From positions 62,001 through 126,000 of the forward strand of contig WHUZ01000109.1 of the NCBI GenBank assembly GCA_015179045.1: a DNA stretch of 64,000 bases. The letters run 5' to 3'. A program made the position numbers and the translations under genes. Positions 46,016 through 55,570 of the stretch are shown in pieces. The notes below the pieces were generated by a model. The model was given only the letters and a program-made list of their open reading frames with translations, was not told the origin of the DNA and ran no database searches. This DNA comes from Kalaharituber pfeilii. Lineage: Eukaryota; Ascomycota; Pezizomycetes; Pezizales; Pezizaceae. Positions within the stretch are counted from its first letter, which is position 1. Each line of letters opens with the position of its first letter.

Positions 46016-46520
46016 GTTCTCACCTCTACTCGGGTTCTCTCGCCTTCTAGGAAGGTCTGCACTGACTCCACGTTTGCTAAACCCTCCACCACGTCTCTCC
46101 ACGTGCCCCAGGGGGCCCCGGTGATTGACATTGTCATGGCGTACTGCAACTTTTCCAGCTCTCTTGTCTTCTGTTCTGGGCAAGCGTTTTGCCCGTAATC
46201 TAGCCATGCCCAACTCCCCGATATTGCTATTGCTCTCGCGCTGCTGCTGTATAGCTGCCTCCTCTTTGCTGGGCCCAGCCTCTCTAGTCTCGTTGCCGCA
46301 GCCCATGTTGCTTTCCCTAGGTTCAGCCTCTGCTGGAGGTGTGAGTTGAATTTGAATTCCCAGTCCCTACTAATCGGTAGTCCGGGCCCTCGATCCCGAT
46401 GATGTGTGTTTCTCGCTTGGCCTGCTCTAGCTGGAATCCTTCCTTCTCGGCCGCTTTCTCTAGTTCGGTTCGGTGGGTCTTGATCCCCTTCTTTAGTTGA
46501 GTTAGAGACACCATGTTATA
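46016..46520 (-). pseudogene. LINE A ORF2 fragment (RT C-terminal linker)
   Basis: Minus strand reads GFQLEQAKRETHIIGIEG, then ITGAPWGTWRDVVEGLANVES, the same linker as the LINE A at 23.7 kb (ITGAPWGTRRDVVEGLANLES). Frame changes are present. It lies directly right of the LINE B tail and is probably the other side of the broken LINE A at 42790-43874, with about 130 codons between them missing. Confidence 0.7.
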
Positions 46521-47166
46521 TTGGATAATGCCAGGACCGCTGTGTTGGTCCAACAAGGCTAAAATATCCAATAATCCCCACCCGCCCAATTGTGTCCGGC
46601 CGACAAAGTAGATCCAATAAGACAGGTAATCCAATTTGACAGGATCCATGATGACAGAGTCGATAGCAGTATGCTACCGGACGCTCGTATTGCAAGGACT
46701 ATTCTGTCACCGTAAATTCCAGCGTTCCGGAAAGTTAGGCTTATGATTAGTCTCGTGACCAGCTTATGATTACGGGTTGCCGCTTTGAATTTATTGTCAA
46801 TGTTGGAATTAGTCGTACGTACACCCGAGTTGCTATCCAGCACTGAGAGGAAGTAGGTGTACTGTTACTATTGCCACCAAAGCAGCAAGACGATAACATA
46901 GTTTATCGAGGAGTGATTGCTAGGCATTGATTGTACAGTAAAACGTAGATACCTTATATACAATCGGAACGGTGTAGTGGGACCGTAGATCAGTAGTTAC
47001 AATCAGTATTTAGAGGCCAACGAGTAAAATTGTTAACTCCAGGCTCCACCGTTCCCCACCGCAAGCCCTTTGCGCTGGAAAGCTTGCGGTTTTCTCCACG
47101 ACAATCCTGTCACGCAAAACATTACCCTGCTCTCCAAAAACGCAAAGCAACGAAAGATATTTCATA
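46521..47166. other. Spacer with one micro-insert
   Basis: No gene seen. The micro-insert at 46750-46762 is listed separately. The T/A run near 47145 may serve as pol III terminator of the tRNA. Confidence 0.4.
46740..46772. repeat. 13-bp micro-insert between perfect 10-bp direct repeats
   Basis: CTTATGATTA at 46740-46749 and 46763-46772 flank exactly GTCTCGTGACCAG (46750-46762). This is the cleanest example of the micro-insert pattern in the window. Confidence 0.75.
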
Positions 47167-47237
47167 TGCTCGAATCGGGACTCGAACCCGAGCCATACGC
47201 TTGGGAAGCGTATATTCTACCCCTGAACTATTCGAGC
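47167..47237 (-). tRNA. tRNA-Gly (anticodon CCC)
   Basis: 71 nt on the minus strand. Acceptor arms GCTCGAA/TTCGAGC pair over 7 bp. The anticodon stem TACGC/GCGTA has loop TTCCCAA, anticodon CCC (codon GGG). The B box is GGTTCGAGTCC. No intron. A LINE B hairpin has inserted directly upstream of the 5' end and duplicated the first 12 tRNA bases, leaving the gene itself whole but with a new 5' leader. Confidence 0.95.
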
Positions 47238-47310
47238 TTTTTTTTTTTTTTTCCCTATCACGTAACCCCGCTTGCAGCTGTTCGCCATGGCAGGGCAACT
47301 ATTCGAGCTT
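47226..47310 (-). mobile_element. LINE B hairpin micro-insertion at the tRNA-Gly 5' end
   Basis: A 57-bp insert (47240-47296) lies between 14-bp repeats AACTATTCGAGCTT (47226-47239, 47297-47310). On the minus strand it starts GCCCTGCCATGGCGAACAGC and ends GGGGTTACGTGATAGGG plus an A run. The duplicated target is the first 12 bases of the tRNA plus two upstream bases. Confidence 0.9.
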
Positions 47311-47923
47311 AGCCTGCGATGAATTTTCATTCGCGTTATTATGTAGCATAGAAGTGCCATACTGATGTCCAGGAAGTCGAAGTGGGATGTTGAGGATGGC
47401 AGGAGTTGCTGTGTTGTGTCAATCAGCCTATATTCAGCTACAAGGTCTGCTACTGGCCTCATTGCAATAGTCTAAATTCGTGTCTTGCAATTGAGAAAGC
47501 TGGCTCCTCGTAGCCCAAGTAGGCTACACACGAGTTTACCCTCATATTAGTCCACAGTCTAACAATCTGGTCTGTGGACAACGAGGGATGTCTTGGAAGT
47601 GATTATCTCACCCCCCATCTATGATGAATAAGAAACGAAACCCGCATCTAACACCAACCTGAGGAGTCGCAATTGATATCGTCCCATTTCCGTAATCGGA
47701 TTCAAACGCAGTACTCTATCGGACAAGTTGAAAACTCATACTGTTGAGATTCTCGAAACGGAACCAAAACAATTTTTTTGCTGGAGCTCTTCTCGTAAGT
47801 ATAAGCACATATATCGGCAAAGTTCTAGATCCCCTCCTTCTCAAGCATCCCTCCCTAACTCGTACACACCGCCAGCCGTCCCAAGCTCCACGAGCTTTCG
47901 CACCATGTGTCTATCTCACCAGC
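47311..47923. other. Spacer, no gene seen
   Basis: A hairpin-like AGTCCACAG...CTGTGGAC lies near 47550-47580. No coding sequence is supported. Confidence 0.3.
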
Positions 47924-48873
47924 CTAGCTCTCCTTCACCTGATATTCCACCTCTCTGACCCCATACCGATATGTTCTGCACATTCTGGCGCTAGATACAG
48001 CTGTTGCAGCGTTTCCTTTTGCAGGTCCTGTAACTGGTGCGTCGCCGGGCCCAGTGAGGCCGGCTCTCGTGCGCTGGTGGGGAGGAATGTAGTCATCACC
48101 ACGATTACGCCTGGAGGGCACCAGTACATCCGTATTCTCTTTCGTTGTCCTCTCTTCAACCCTCCTCCCAGTACCAGACGGCTCCTGTTCCTCCTCCATC
48201 CCGAGCGTTGCCCCGCTAAATCTCTCCCCATCCGCCTGGATCTTCCCCAGCCCTTCATCGCATGCCCCTCCGTCTCCTCTCTTATGCTCCGCCCCCATCA
48301 CCATCTCTTCCCATCCTCGCTAATCACCTCCCTCATTCCTTTGCCCAGGTTGTCCTGTCTAGCCGCCCTACTCAGCTTCAAAATTTTCCTCTGCAAGACC
48401 CCACGGGGGTTAGACCACACAGGTCCACGATGAAAACCCAGCCTTGCTGCCCACTTGCTGTCTTGCAACCCTTCAAAGAGGATTTTTTCTCCCTCGTCTT
48501 CGGAAAGAGCAGCGGACGCCTGTTGAACCTGTGGCTCAATGTCCTCATCAGCTGCTGGTGGATACTGGTGTGTAGGCTGCCCGCTACAAAAAAGATCCGG
48601 TTTCAGGACAGCGATGTCGCCCGTGTTCCCATTGATGTAACGTAGATGAGGGGGTAATCGAGAGGAATGCATGTCTTGGCCAAGATTCGCAGCGTTGTGG
48701 AAGGCCTTGAGCTGTTGGTATTGATAGTAGTGTACTAACAATTCTGCGAAGTCTAAGGTCTCACTCTTGGCAATATCGTGCCTCGCGGAAGAGTCTCGTT
48801 GCGGTGAAAACCCCTATGCCGAGTCCCGAGAAGGGGGGCGACTCAACTCGTTGCCTTTGGAAAGTCTTGGCAT
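47924..48873 (-). pseudogene. Decayed gene of unknown function
   Basis: Minus strand. ATG at 48873 opens MPRLSKGNELSRPP, reaches TAG at 48814-48816 after 19 codons, and the same frame then stays open for about 170 codons (KSETLDFAELLVHYYQYQQ, NGNTGDIAVLKPD, acidic ALSEDEGEKILFEGL, SKWAARLGFHRGPVW, LQRKILKLSRAARQ) to 48298. The continuation, an acidic Gly/Glu-rich stretch to 47924, is in another frame. The composition is protein-like, but one stop and one frameshift suggest decay unless splicing removes them. No family recognised. Confidence 0.4.
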
Positions 48874-49473
48874 TTTCTTGCATCATCTGACTGCGCTAAG
48901 CACGTGACCTCGGCTTCAATCTCAGCTGTTTACTACAATCTCGGCCATTTTCGTCCGGTATAGCAAGGTTCTGTTATAGAATAAAAATGCTTGGCAGAAT
49001 AGAATAGCAAAAATAATGTAATGGGAAGTGAATCGACAACGACAGCCTGATTTAATTATGTAATGTTAAGTTTAGAAGATTGGACGTATCAGTGGTAGTG
49101 TATACTGTATAGCAAATATTATTTGTATGGAGACAGGGGGCAAAACCTGTCCGGTCCGGTATTCTTAGTGCGTCCGGTATAGCAAAAGGGTTTTGTATGG
49201 GAGCGGGATGTAGCAACCTGAGAGGAGCCGGTATAGCAAGGGAACACTGTATTTACAAGAATAGGCCTTGACGTCGACGTCGCACAACATACATTTACCT
49301 ATGTTGCCGCAAAATCCTACTATACTCTCCGAGAGTACGTCCGTTACAAGATGCAAAAGCCATCAGTAGTTGCACGTTACTAGTTGCATAACCCTCTCGT
49401 AGTACTTGTACAGTAATCCTTTTTTTGGTCACGTAACCGCGCATACACGCTGCTAGCCTATGTACTTTACTGC
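48874..49473. other. Spacer with dispersed CCGGTATAGCAA words
   Basis: TCCGGTATAGCAA occurs near 48954 and 49171 and GCCGGTATAGCAAGG near 49227, followed by AACACTGTATT. The last is like the end of Fot1/pogo inverted repeats, but no matching opposite end was found. A degenerate B-type tail may lie at about 49420-49460 (minus). No gene. Confidence 0.3.
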
Positions 49474-49506
49474 AGTACAGTAGTCTCGTAACCAGGTAGT
49501 ACAGTA
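49474..49506. repeat. Micro-insert between 9-bp direct repeats
   Basis: AGTACAGTA at 49474-49482 and 49498-49506 flank GTCTCGTAACCAGGT (49483-49497). Confidence 0.65.
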
Positions 49507-49593
49507 TCCTTCTCGCGAACGCATTGGCACTTCTTTTATACTTTATACTAGTATGCATCAAACCCTAATTTACAAAAATAAAAATAAGAAATA

Positions 49594-49705
49594 GCCGGGG
49601 GTGGGCGGACTCGAACCGGCTCCCGCTAACCAAGCGTGGAACCGACCCAGTTCGAATCCAAATATATTTTCTATAAGTATTGCCGTTAGGCCAAAGCTAC
49701 CCGGC
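49594..49705 (-). tRNA. tRNA-like sequence, degenerate or pseudogene
   Basis: The minus strand begins GCCGGGTAGC and ends CCCCCGGC, and holds a perfect B box GGTTCGAGTCC. However the T stem pairs poorly, the span is 112 nt, and an anticodon arm is ambiguous (a TTGGTTA loop is possible). I report it only as a tRNA-derived sequence. Confidence 0.3.
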
Positions 49706-49752
49706 TGACATTTCGAGAGTTGCATCTCCTCTCTATCCACCTCCTATTCTAT

Positions 49753-49794
49753 GGGTATTGTATAGTCTCGTACCAAGCCCCTAGGGTATTGTAT
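49753..49794. repeat. 20-bp micro-insert between perfect 11-bp direct repeats
   Basis: GGGTATTGTAT at 49753-49763 and 49784-49794 flank 20 bp beginning AGTCTCGTACCAAG (49764-49783). It starts like the 13-bp word but differs after CGTACCA. Confidence 0.65.
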
Positions 49795-49855
49795 TAAACT
49801 CGCGCGATGCTAATATTAGCTAGTAGCACGGTAACCAGCTGAAATACCTCTGTTA

Positions 49856-49858
49856 TAT

Positions 49859-49889
<31 letters not shown>

Positions 49890-49894
49890 TTTTC
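49856..49894. repeat. TTTA microsatellite
   Basis: About nine tandem copies of a 4-bp ATTT/TTTA unit. Confidence 0.9.
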
Positions 49895-49981
49895 AAGGGA
49901 TTATTTCCTGTTTGTAGGCCTGCTGGCGCACGGCTAAAGTGCGTGACGGAAACTACATACAAAACTCATGACCTACAACCT

Positions 49982-51046
49982 TCGCTAGTATTTTTTTTTT
50001 TTTTTTTAATATCATTGATCGCAGGCCGCCCTACGGGCTATGGCGATTCTGTAGCTAAATAATTATGTAACATAGATAGATTATTGAGTAAACTCCCCCC
50101 CCCACCACGACCACCACCACCCCCCCCCCCCCCCACCCGGGGGGTCTTCTCTCACTCCCCCAGCATCGCCAGCAACTCCTCAATCGGATCTCTCCCTCCT
50201 TCTCTCTTCTTTGGTGGGCACCTTATATGCTCTTCTCCTCCCGGCCACCTCCTCCTCCACACTCTGCACCCCCCCAACAGGTGTGCCGTCGTCTCATCGC
50301 TCTCCCCGCACCATCTGCACTCTGGACCGTCTCCTTCCCCGATCTGCCACCTCCATGCCCTCAAGCCCTTCCCCCCTAGCAGGCCTGCCAATCGACCTAT
50401 CTCCCTACCCGCTCTTTCCAGCGGTCTGTATGCGATCTTGAGTCTGTTCCTCTCCTCCGCTCTCTCCCTCCTCGCCCTTTGCCTCTGGCCCGCCTCTGTG
50501 ACCACTTCAGACTTGTACTGCAACGCCGTGCCCCACCCCGCTGTCCTGTCTGCTCTCTCATTTCCTTCTATCCCTCTATGTGCCTTCACCCACATGACCG
50601 CTACGTCCACGTCGCCCCTCCCCACCCTCGTCTCCCATGCTTTTCTCATCTTGCGTGTGGCGCCATCGTGTGCCGGGTCTCCTCCTGCCACGGCCCTCAT
50701 CCTCCGGATGGCATGTCTCGAATCGGTCAGTATCAGCAACTCCCCCTCCTCCCTCTCCATCGTCTCACTTATCGCTACCAACTCCGCGTCATTCACCGTC
50801 GCCTCTTCTCCAGATACCACGCTTCCGCGTTCGCTCCCCAACATGCTCCCGCCCCTGCCTTACCCCTCTCACACTCCCGTCCGTATATACTGGAGTCCAA
50901 CCCTCGTCGGTGTTCTGGTCTATGTGCCTCTCCCACTCTTCCTTCTCCGCCCCTCGATGTAACGATGGGAGCTCTGCCAGGGGCAACTCCGACCCGTGTG
51001 TCAGTGATCCCCTCAGGTACTCCTTCTCCTCATCCTCGCTAGTATT
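49982..51046 (-). mobile_element. LINE family A, 5'-truncated insertion with 11-bp TSD
   Basis: A 1043-bp insert (49993-51035, minus) lies between TCGCTAGTATT repeats (49982-49992, 51036-51046). Its 3' end has the hairpin with AATCGC/GCGATC-type arms (about 50012-50046) and an A run (T on plus). The region 50094-50143 is a C-rich low-complexity tract inside its 3' UTR. Confidence 0.85.
50152..51035 (-). pseudogene. LINE A ORF2 C-terminal part with RNase H, one frameshift
   Basis: From the right: EYLRGSLTHGSELPLAELPSLH, then YTDGSVRGV; a frame change near 50845; then VNDAELVAISET, LLILTDSRHAI, VKAHRGIEGNERADRTA, and CRWCGESDETTAHLLGGC near the end, stop at 50152. The RNase H residues are retained on both sides of the frameshift. 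It is closely related to the copies at 23.6 and 54.6 kb but not identical. Confidence 0.75.
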
Positions 51047-51391
51047 GAAAACGGAAAAAAGCGAGAACCAAGAACAAAGAGTCATCACCTACGATCCAAA
51101 AATAGGTACATGCTTTCGTTAATGGGAGTTCCAATATGCGCAATCCGACATGTAGTTTGTCCGTGCCGCCCCGCATAACTACTGAAAATATACTGAAATA
51201 GCAAGTTCGCAGTTCTTGCGATATCCTACAATCCTGCTAGTGGTTAGTATGTGACTTTTATAAAGCACGCGGACGCCGAATGGAAACTTTTGACATGCTT
51301 TAGCGACGCAAGGCCAGCAGTGGCTTTAGTTGGGCTATCTGTCGTGGAATTGGCCTCGGGCAGTTCATGATGCAAGTAAAACTCGTGAAGG

Positions 51392-51397
<6 letters not shown>
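51047..51397. other. Spacer, no gene seen
   Basis: About 350 bp between two LINE A fragments with nothing recognisable. Confidence 0.35.
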
Positions 51398-51428
<31 letters not shown>

Positions 51429-51785
51429 CCAATTTCATTACTCGCATGCCGCCCTATGGGCTATGGGGAGATAAGTACATATGAGATAAATTAAAGGAAA
51501 ATTCAAGTAATCAAAATCAACATAACGTGAAGTAAGCCACCCCCAGTTCCTGACGTTCCTAACGTTCCATCCATCTCATAAGCTCCGCCACAGGGTCTCC
51601 TTTTCCTTCACCCACCTCCGCGGATCGGCGTAGCGTCTCCACACGGGGCACTTTTCATACGTGGGCCGTCGTTTCCTCCTCTTCCCCGCACCATCCGCAC
51701 TCTGGTCCATCTGTCTTGCCTAGCTTGTGGCCCCATGCTCGCAACCCTTTGACCCCCAATAGTCCTGCCAGCGTTCGCACCCAGT
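51398..51785 (-). mobile_element. LINE family A, short 3' fragment
   Basis: A long T run (51398-51428) precedes the hairpin on the minus strand (about 51440-51472). Upstream (to 51785) the minus frame encodes RTLAGLLGVKGLRAWGHKLGKTDGPECGWCGEEEETTAHV and a short tail. Truncated 5' inside ORF2. No clear target duplication found. Confidence 0.7.
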
Positions 51786-52204
51786 GAAGTTCCTTCGACA
51801 CACAATCCAATAATCACAGATATCATGATCACGCTCCAAGTGGAAAAGGGATCCATCGCTATTTGTATGCAGAACATATCCAATAGATCGAACAATTCCG
51901 ATGACAGTTCCCAAGTCCCGTCCTGCGTTCCTTCCTATGCCAACCAACATTCCAACCATCAAAACCATTCCATCGTAGAAAATAAGACACACAAGAATTG
52001 AGGCATCAAACAAGTACAGGAAACCAACCAGTCTACATATTTTTTTTCCATATGTTACATTCCTCGGAAAAGAAAAACACCATCCACCGCTATCACAGGC
52101 TCCGAAACCATTGCCTTCGCTCGTTAGATGAAATTGGCGACAGGAGGAGGGCGAGAAGGAGCCGAGAGATGAATGCTGATGACTTCATGGGGAGCGGAAG
52201 GCGT
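51786..52204. other. 3' flank of cel7A with a hydrophobic minus ORF
   Basis: A minus frame at about 52013-51786 (FDASILVCLIFYDGMVLMVGMLVGIG...) is hydrophobic and could be the stump of a membrane-protein exon, but it lacks a start and runs into LINE sequence. It may equally be part of the cel7A 3' flank. Confidence 0.3.
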
Positions 52205-53833
52205 TTATGGGAGGCACTGAGAGTACCATGGGTTGGTGTACCTGCAGGTACCCTGGGCACAAGTGGTTGGGCCGGTCCATCCTTGGCCACCTATCCGAGG
52301 CTGTTAGTACGATGTCATTTCATGAAAGGGCAATGGATTGTGTCACTTACCGCATTGTCCATAGAGAGCAGCGCCAGTTGGGCTGCTGCCAGAAGAGGTG
52401 GTGGTGGGCGTAGTGGGTGGACCGGCGGTGCTAGTGCCAGGGTTGGTGCTTCCACCGGAGTAGGTGGAACCGATGGGGCCGAACTTGATGTTGGAGAACT
52501 TGACAGACGCGTTGGCGTGGTTGGCAACCATGTCATCTGGGTCACCGGAGTCACGGGAGCACTCGCCACGCTTGATGCCAGGGGCGGTCTCAGGGCGGTC
52601 GAGTGGGTAGGTGGAGTCGAGCCAGAGCATGTGAGTAGCGTGGTCAGCCCAGATGGACATGACGAGGACGACACCGGCCTGTTGGGCCTTGCCCATGCCT
52701 GCCATACCGCCCAAAGCCCTGAACTGGTTCTGGTGGTTGAAAGCAGTCTTCTGGGCAAGGCAGAATTGGTCGGTGAGGGAGTTTCCAGAGACACCAGAGA
52801 TGTTGGAGACGGAGTTGGCGATGACGCGGCCGTTCTGGACATAGATGCGGCGAATCTCGGAGAGGGCACCGGTGTCAGTGCCATCGGCGGTGATGAACTG
52901 AGTAACGACGGTCATCTTCTGGCGAGTGTTGACGATCTTGTCGAGGCCATAAAAGCTAGTGTTGCCCATGCGGAAGCTGTTGAAGTCGCAACCGTCCTTG
53001 TCGCAAACGGAACTGTAGCGGGAGGAGCCGTCACCGCACTCGGTAGCGCCGTCGCAGCGGTACTGTCCGGAGATATAGCAAGGGTGAGGAGTGAAGGCAG
53101 TGGCCATGGAGTTGGCTTCCCAGATATCCATCTCAGGGCAGCAAGTACCGTAGCGACCGGAAGCAGCATTGGGATCGGTCTCAGAGGGGTTCCATCCCTG
53201 GATGTTACCCTCACCGTTGATCCACTTGATGTCATGTGGGCACTGAGCGTCGCAGTAACCGGTACCATACTTGGCACCAGCCTTGTTGTTCGGGTACTTG
53301 GAGAGACCACCGTCGGCGGCCATCTCGACGAAGTAGAGGGCACCATTGAGACCGCAGGGAAGGTTCGAGACATCGACATCGAAGGTGAATTCCTTGTTGT
53401 TTGGCTTGAAAATCTGGTACTTGGTGTCATCGGGAGCCATGAGGTAGACACGGGACCCGACATTCTGGCCATACTGGTTCGTGGTGACGAACTTGAGGGT
53501 AAGCTCACTCCCAGAGGTGGTGATACCATAGGTACCGGAGTAGTCAGCACCCTCGATGGCGCAGTTCTGGGCGCATCTGGCACCGTCGTTGCCATCGCAA
53601 TACGGGCCGAGCCACGCGGAGCCCTCGTAACAGTTGTTACTGTTACCAGTCTGGTGAGTCCAGCGCCAGTTGGAATCAAGCACGATGGAGGCCTGGGTGG
53701 TGGTGCAGCTACCGCCAGCAGAGCACTGTTGCCAGCTCAGCCTGGGGTGCGTTTCACTGGTGAGCGTGCCGACTTGCTGCGCACGTGCAGTGGCGAGGAG
53801 GACGAAGGAGAAGAGCGCTGCTGTGTTGAACAT
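52205..53833 (-). CDS. cel7A: Cellobiohydrolase, GH7 catalytic domain with C-terminal CBM1 (Cel7A type)
   Basis: Exons 53833-52351 and 52290-52205, minus strand; the 60-bp intron (52291-52350) has GTAAGT, TACTAAC and TAG and splits the binding module. The product is 522 aa. Signal peptide [18 protein letters not shown], mature start QQ. The GH7 domain (about 19-455) has the catalytic EMDIWE with Glu234 (nucleophile), Asp236 and Glu239 (acid/base) in precursor numbering, and the many paired cysteines of the family. A Gly/Ser/Thr/Pro linker follows, then CBM1 [16 protein letters not shown]...WYSQCL. Such enzymes cut cellobiose units from cellulose chain ends, outside the cell; GH7 cellobiohydrolases work from the reducing end. 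Codons are strongly C-ending, typical of high expression. The nearest neighbours are transposons, and no other wood-degrading gene is nearby. Confidence 0.95.
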
Positions 53834-54085
53834 TGTGAATAAGGCTGTGTGTGTTGATACCAGAGGAAGGAATGGAACTGGAGATACTGATGTTTCATGA
53901 TGGAGTAGTTCGGTGGAAAGTCAGGACCCTTTAAATATTGGTCGCGATGGTGACTCGACACTATCACCACCTGGTAGATCTTGGTTGTTCCGCCGGAGAA
54001 ACGCCATATTGAGCCTTCTATCTCCAGGTGGAGAAGGCTGCCAGGGCCCATAACGGGGCGGCGCGCGGAACCGTCGCCCATCTCA
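53834..54085 (-). promoter_or_regulatory. cel7A promoter region
   Basis: On the minus strand CCAATATTTAAAGG (about 53928-53941) combines a CCAAT word and an AT-rich TATA-like box roughly 100 bp upstream of the ATG. Words of the form SYGGRG, the CreA/Cre1 consensus for glucose repression, occur at 53993-53998 and as an inverted pair CTCCAGGTGGAG at 54022-54033. Carbon catabolite repression is usual for these genes; here it is inferred from the motifs alone. Confidence 0.4.
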
Positions 54086-54579
54086 GCGATATCCCCATAA
54101 GTTTCAGAATGCTAATGCGTAGTGTACAGTTTGTGGAGATTGATGTGCATGCAATGTTCGGCGTCCGCAGTTGTTGATGAATTTAGCCCTGGCTTTCGGA
54201 AACATCGGACAAACTTTCCTGTAGCGCACACGCCCGGCGGCGAGGTCATTTTGCATGCACCTGCATACTAAACGTTCCCTGCATCACTTGCAGATCAGAT
54301 CCCTGGAGGCTGACACAACAAAAAAAAAAAAAACAGATGACCCCGGGGAAAAATTGCGTACCTTGGCAGAGTCACATCCCGGAATCGGGAATGCTGCACG
54401 GGTGCAATCAGGCAGAAATGTTGTTTAGGCGCGCTGACCCGGAACGCTGGCATTTTGTGAAATGAGTTTAGATGGCTGACAGAGTTATGTGAAGCTAAGC
54501 CGGAGCGGGTATGTTCGTGTCCTGCGCAATCAAACAGAGTCGCTCCTTCTTCGTCCAACGCAGTCTAAACCATCCCATG
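54086..54579. other. Spacer, no gene seen
   Basis: Distal upstream region of cel7A. An A run at about 54320-54332 is preceded by no recognisable hairpin. No coding sequence is supported. Confidence 0.35.
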
Positions 54580-54631
54580 ACATCCAATAGTGAGCGGCAC
54601 GAGCTAGCTCGAGCCGAGCTGGAGGGTGAGC

Positions 54632-55570
54632 TCGAGCCTGGATGGCAGCTATTGCCGAAGCAGAAGACCAAGGCTGGGTCAGCGTTTATACAGATGGGAG
54701 CCGAATAGGTGACTCTACTGGGGCAGGCTCGTTCTCCCAGCACACCCAGAAACGGACTTCCACATATCTGGGAGCTCTCAGTACAGTAAATGACGCGGAA
54801 TTGATTGCCATGGAGGATGCCCTCACAAGCCGATTCACTGAACTACTGATCATCACAGACTCCCAGACTGCAATAACCAAGCTACAAAGGATCGCCGAAG
54901 GGGAACCAACACACAAAGGGCCAGCACAGCGAGTAAGGGAGGCTTGGGACCGGAGAAACGAAAGGGGCGACCTTGACATAGCGGTAATGTGGGTCAAAGG
55001 TCATAAAGGAATCCCAGGTAACACCGAAGCAGATCGAGCAGCCAAGGTTGGTACACAGCTGCCATATCAAAACGAGATTGTCACGGAGGACGGGATGAAA
55101 CAAGAGGCCAAAGCAAGGAGAGCGGCCGAAAGAAACAGACTGCATATGTCATATAGGCCACTACGCAGACTAGGCAATAGGGTCGCAACGCTAGCTGGCA
55201 TCCTTGGAGGCAAGGGCCTCCGGCGCTGGAAATTCAAGGTCGGCACAGCTGACAGCCCGGAATGCCGGTGGTGCGGCGAGGCTGAAGAAACGACCCTTCA
55301 CATATTGTCTCAATGTAGAGTCTGGAAGCAGAGATGCCCAAGGGGTGAGGATGGATTGTGCAGACCCTTGGGTGACCAAGATGAAGGGGAGGGCCTTCGG
55401 GGAGTGATAGGAATTTTGGAATGGGCGAGGGGTTAGCCCCGGGGGATTTACTTCTATTGTTTCGTACTTGTACTTTGTTTTGATGTAACTAGACCTCGCC
55501 ATAGCCCATAGGGCGGCACGCGAGTATTGATATAAAAAAAAAAAAAAAAAAAAAAAAATCGAGCCTGGAT
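54632..55570 (+). mobile_element. LINE family A insertion inside the MITE
   Basis: A 915-bp insert (54644-55558) lies between 12-bp repeats TCGAGCCTGGAT (54632-54643, 55559-55570). It ends with the hairpin CTCGCCATAGCCCATAGGG...GCGAG and a long A run. The order of events is clear: MITE first, LINE second. Confidence 0.95.
54642..55436 (+). CDS. LINE A RNase H fragment, open frame starting at the insertion junction
   Basis: The frame runs from an ATG whose A and T come from the target site and whose G is the first inserted base, to TAG at 55434-55436 (264 aa). It contains an uninterrupted RNase H domain: YTDGSRIGD, VNDAELIAMEDA, LLIITDSQTA and VKGHKGIPGNTEADRAAKVG, then CRWCGEAEETTLHILSQC. 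All four expected acidic/histidine positions are present. Most likely a dead 5'-truncated LINE; whether the junction ATG is used cannot be judged. Confidence 0.75.
   Translation: MAAIAEAEDQGWVSVYTDGSRIGDSTGAGSFSQHTQKRTSTYLGALSTVNDAELIAMEDALTSRFTELLIITDSQTAITKLQRIAEGEPTHKGPAQRVREAWDRRNERGDLDIAVMWVKGHKGIPGNTEADRAAKVGTQLPYQNEIVTEDGMKQEAKARRAAERNRLHMSYRPLRRLGNRVATLAGILGGKGLRRWKFKVGTADSPECRWCGEAEETTLHILSQCRVWKQRCPRGEDGLCRPLGDQDEGEGLRGVIGILEWARG

Noticed and set aside
47740..48433. 229-codon plus ORF
   Set aside because: Low-complexity Ser/Pro/Leu composition and opposite to the better supported minus-strand reading frame.
49228..49253. Fot1/pogo-like terminal repeat (GCTATACCGG...AACACTG)
   Set aside because: No matching inverted end was found; similar words nearby are in the same orientation.
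52315..53842. Long plus and minus ORFs over cel7A (614, 255 and 189 codons)
   Set aside because: Shadow frames caused by the strong GC bias at codon third positions of the real gene.
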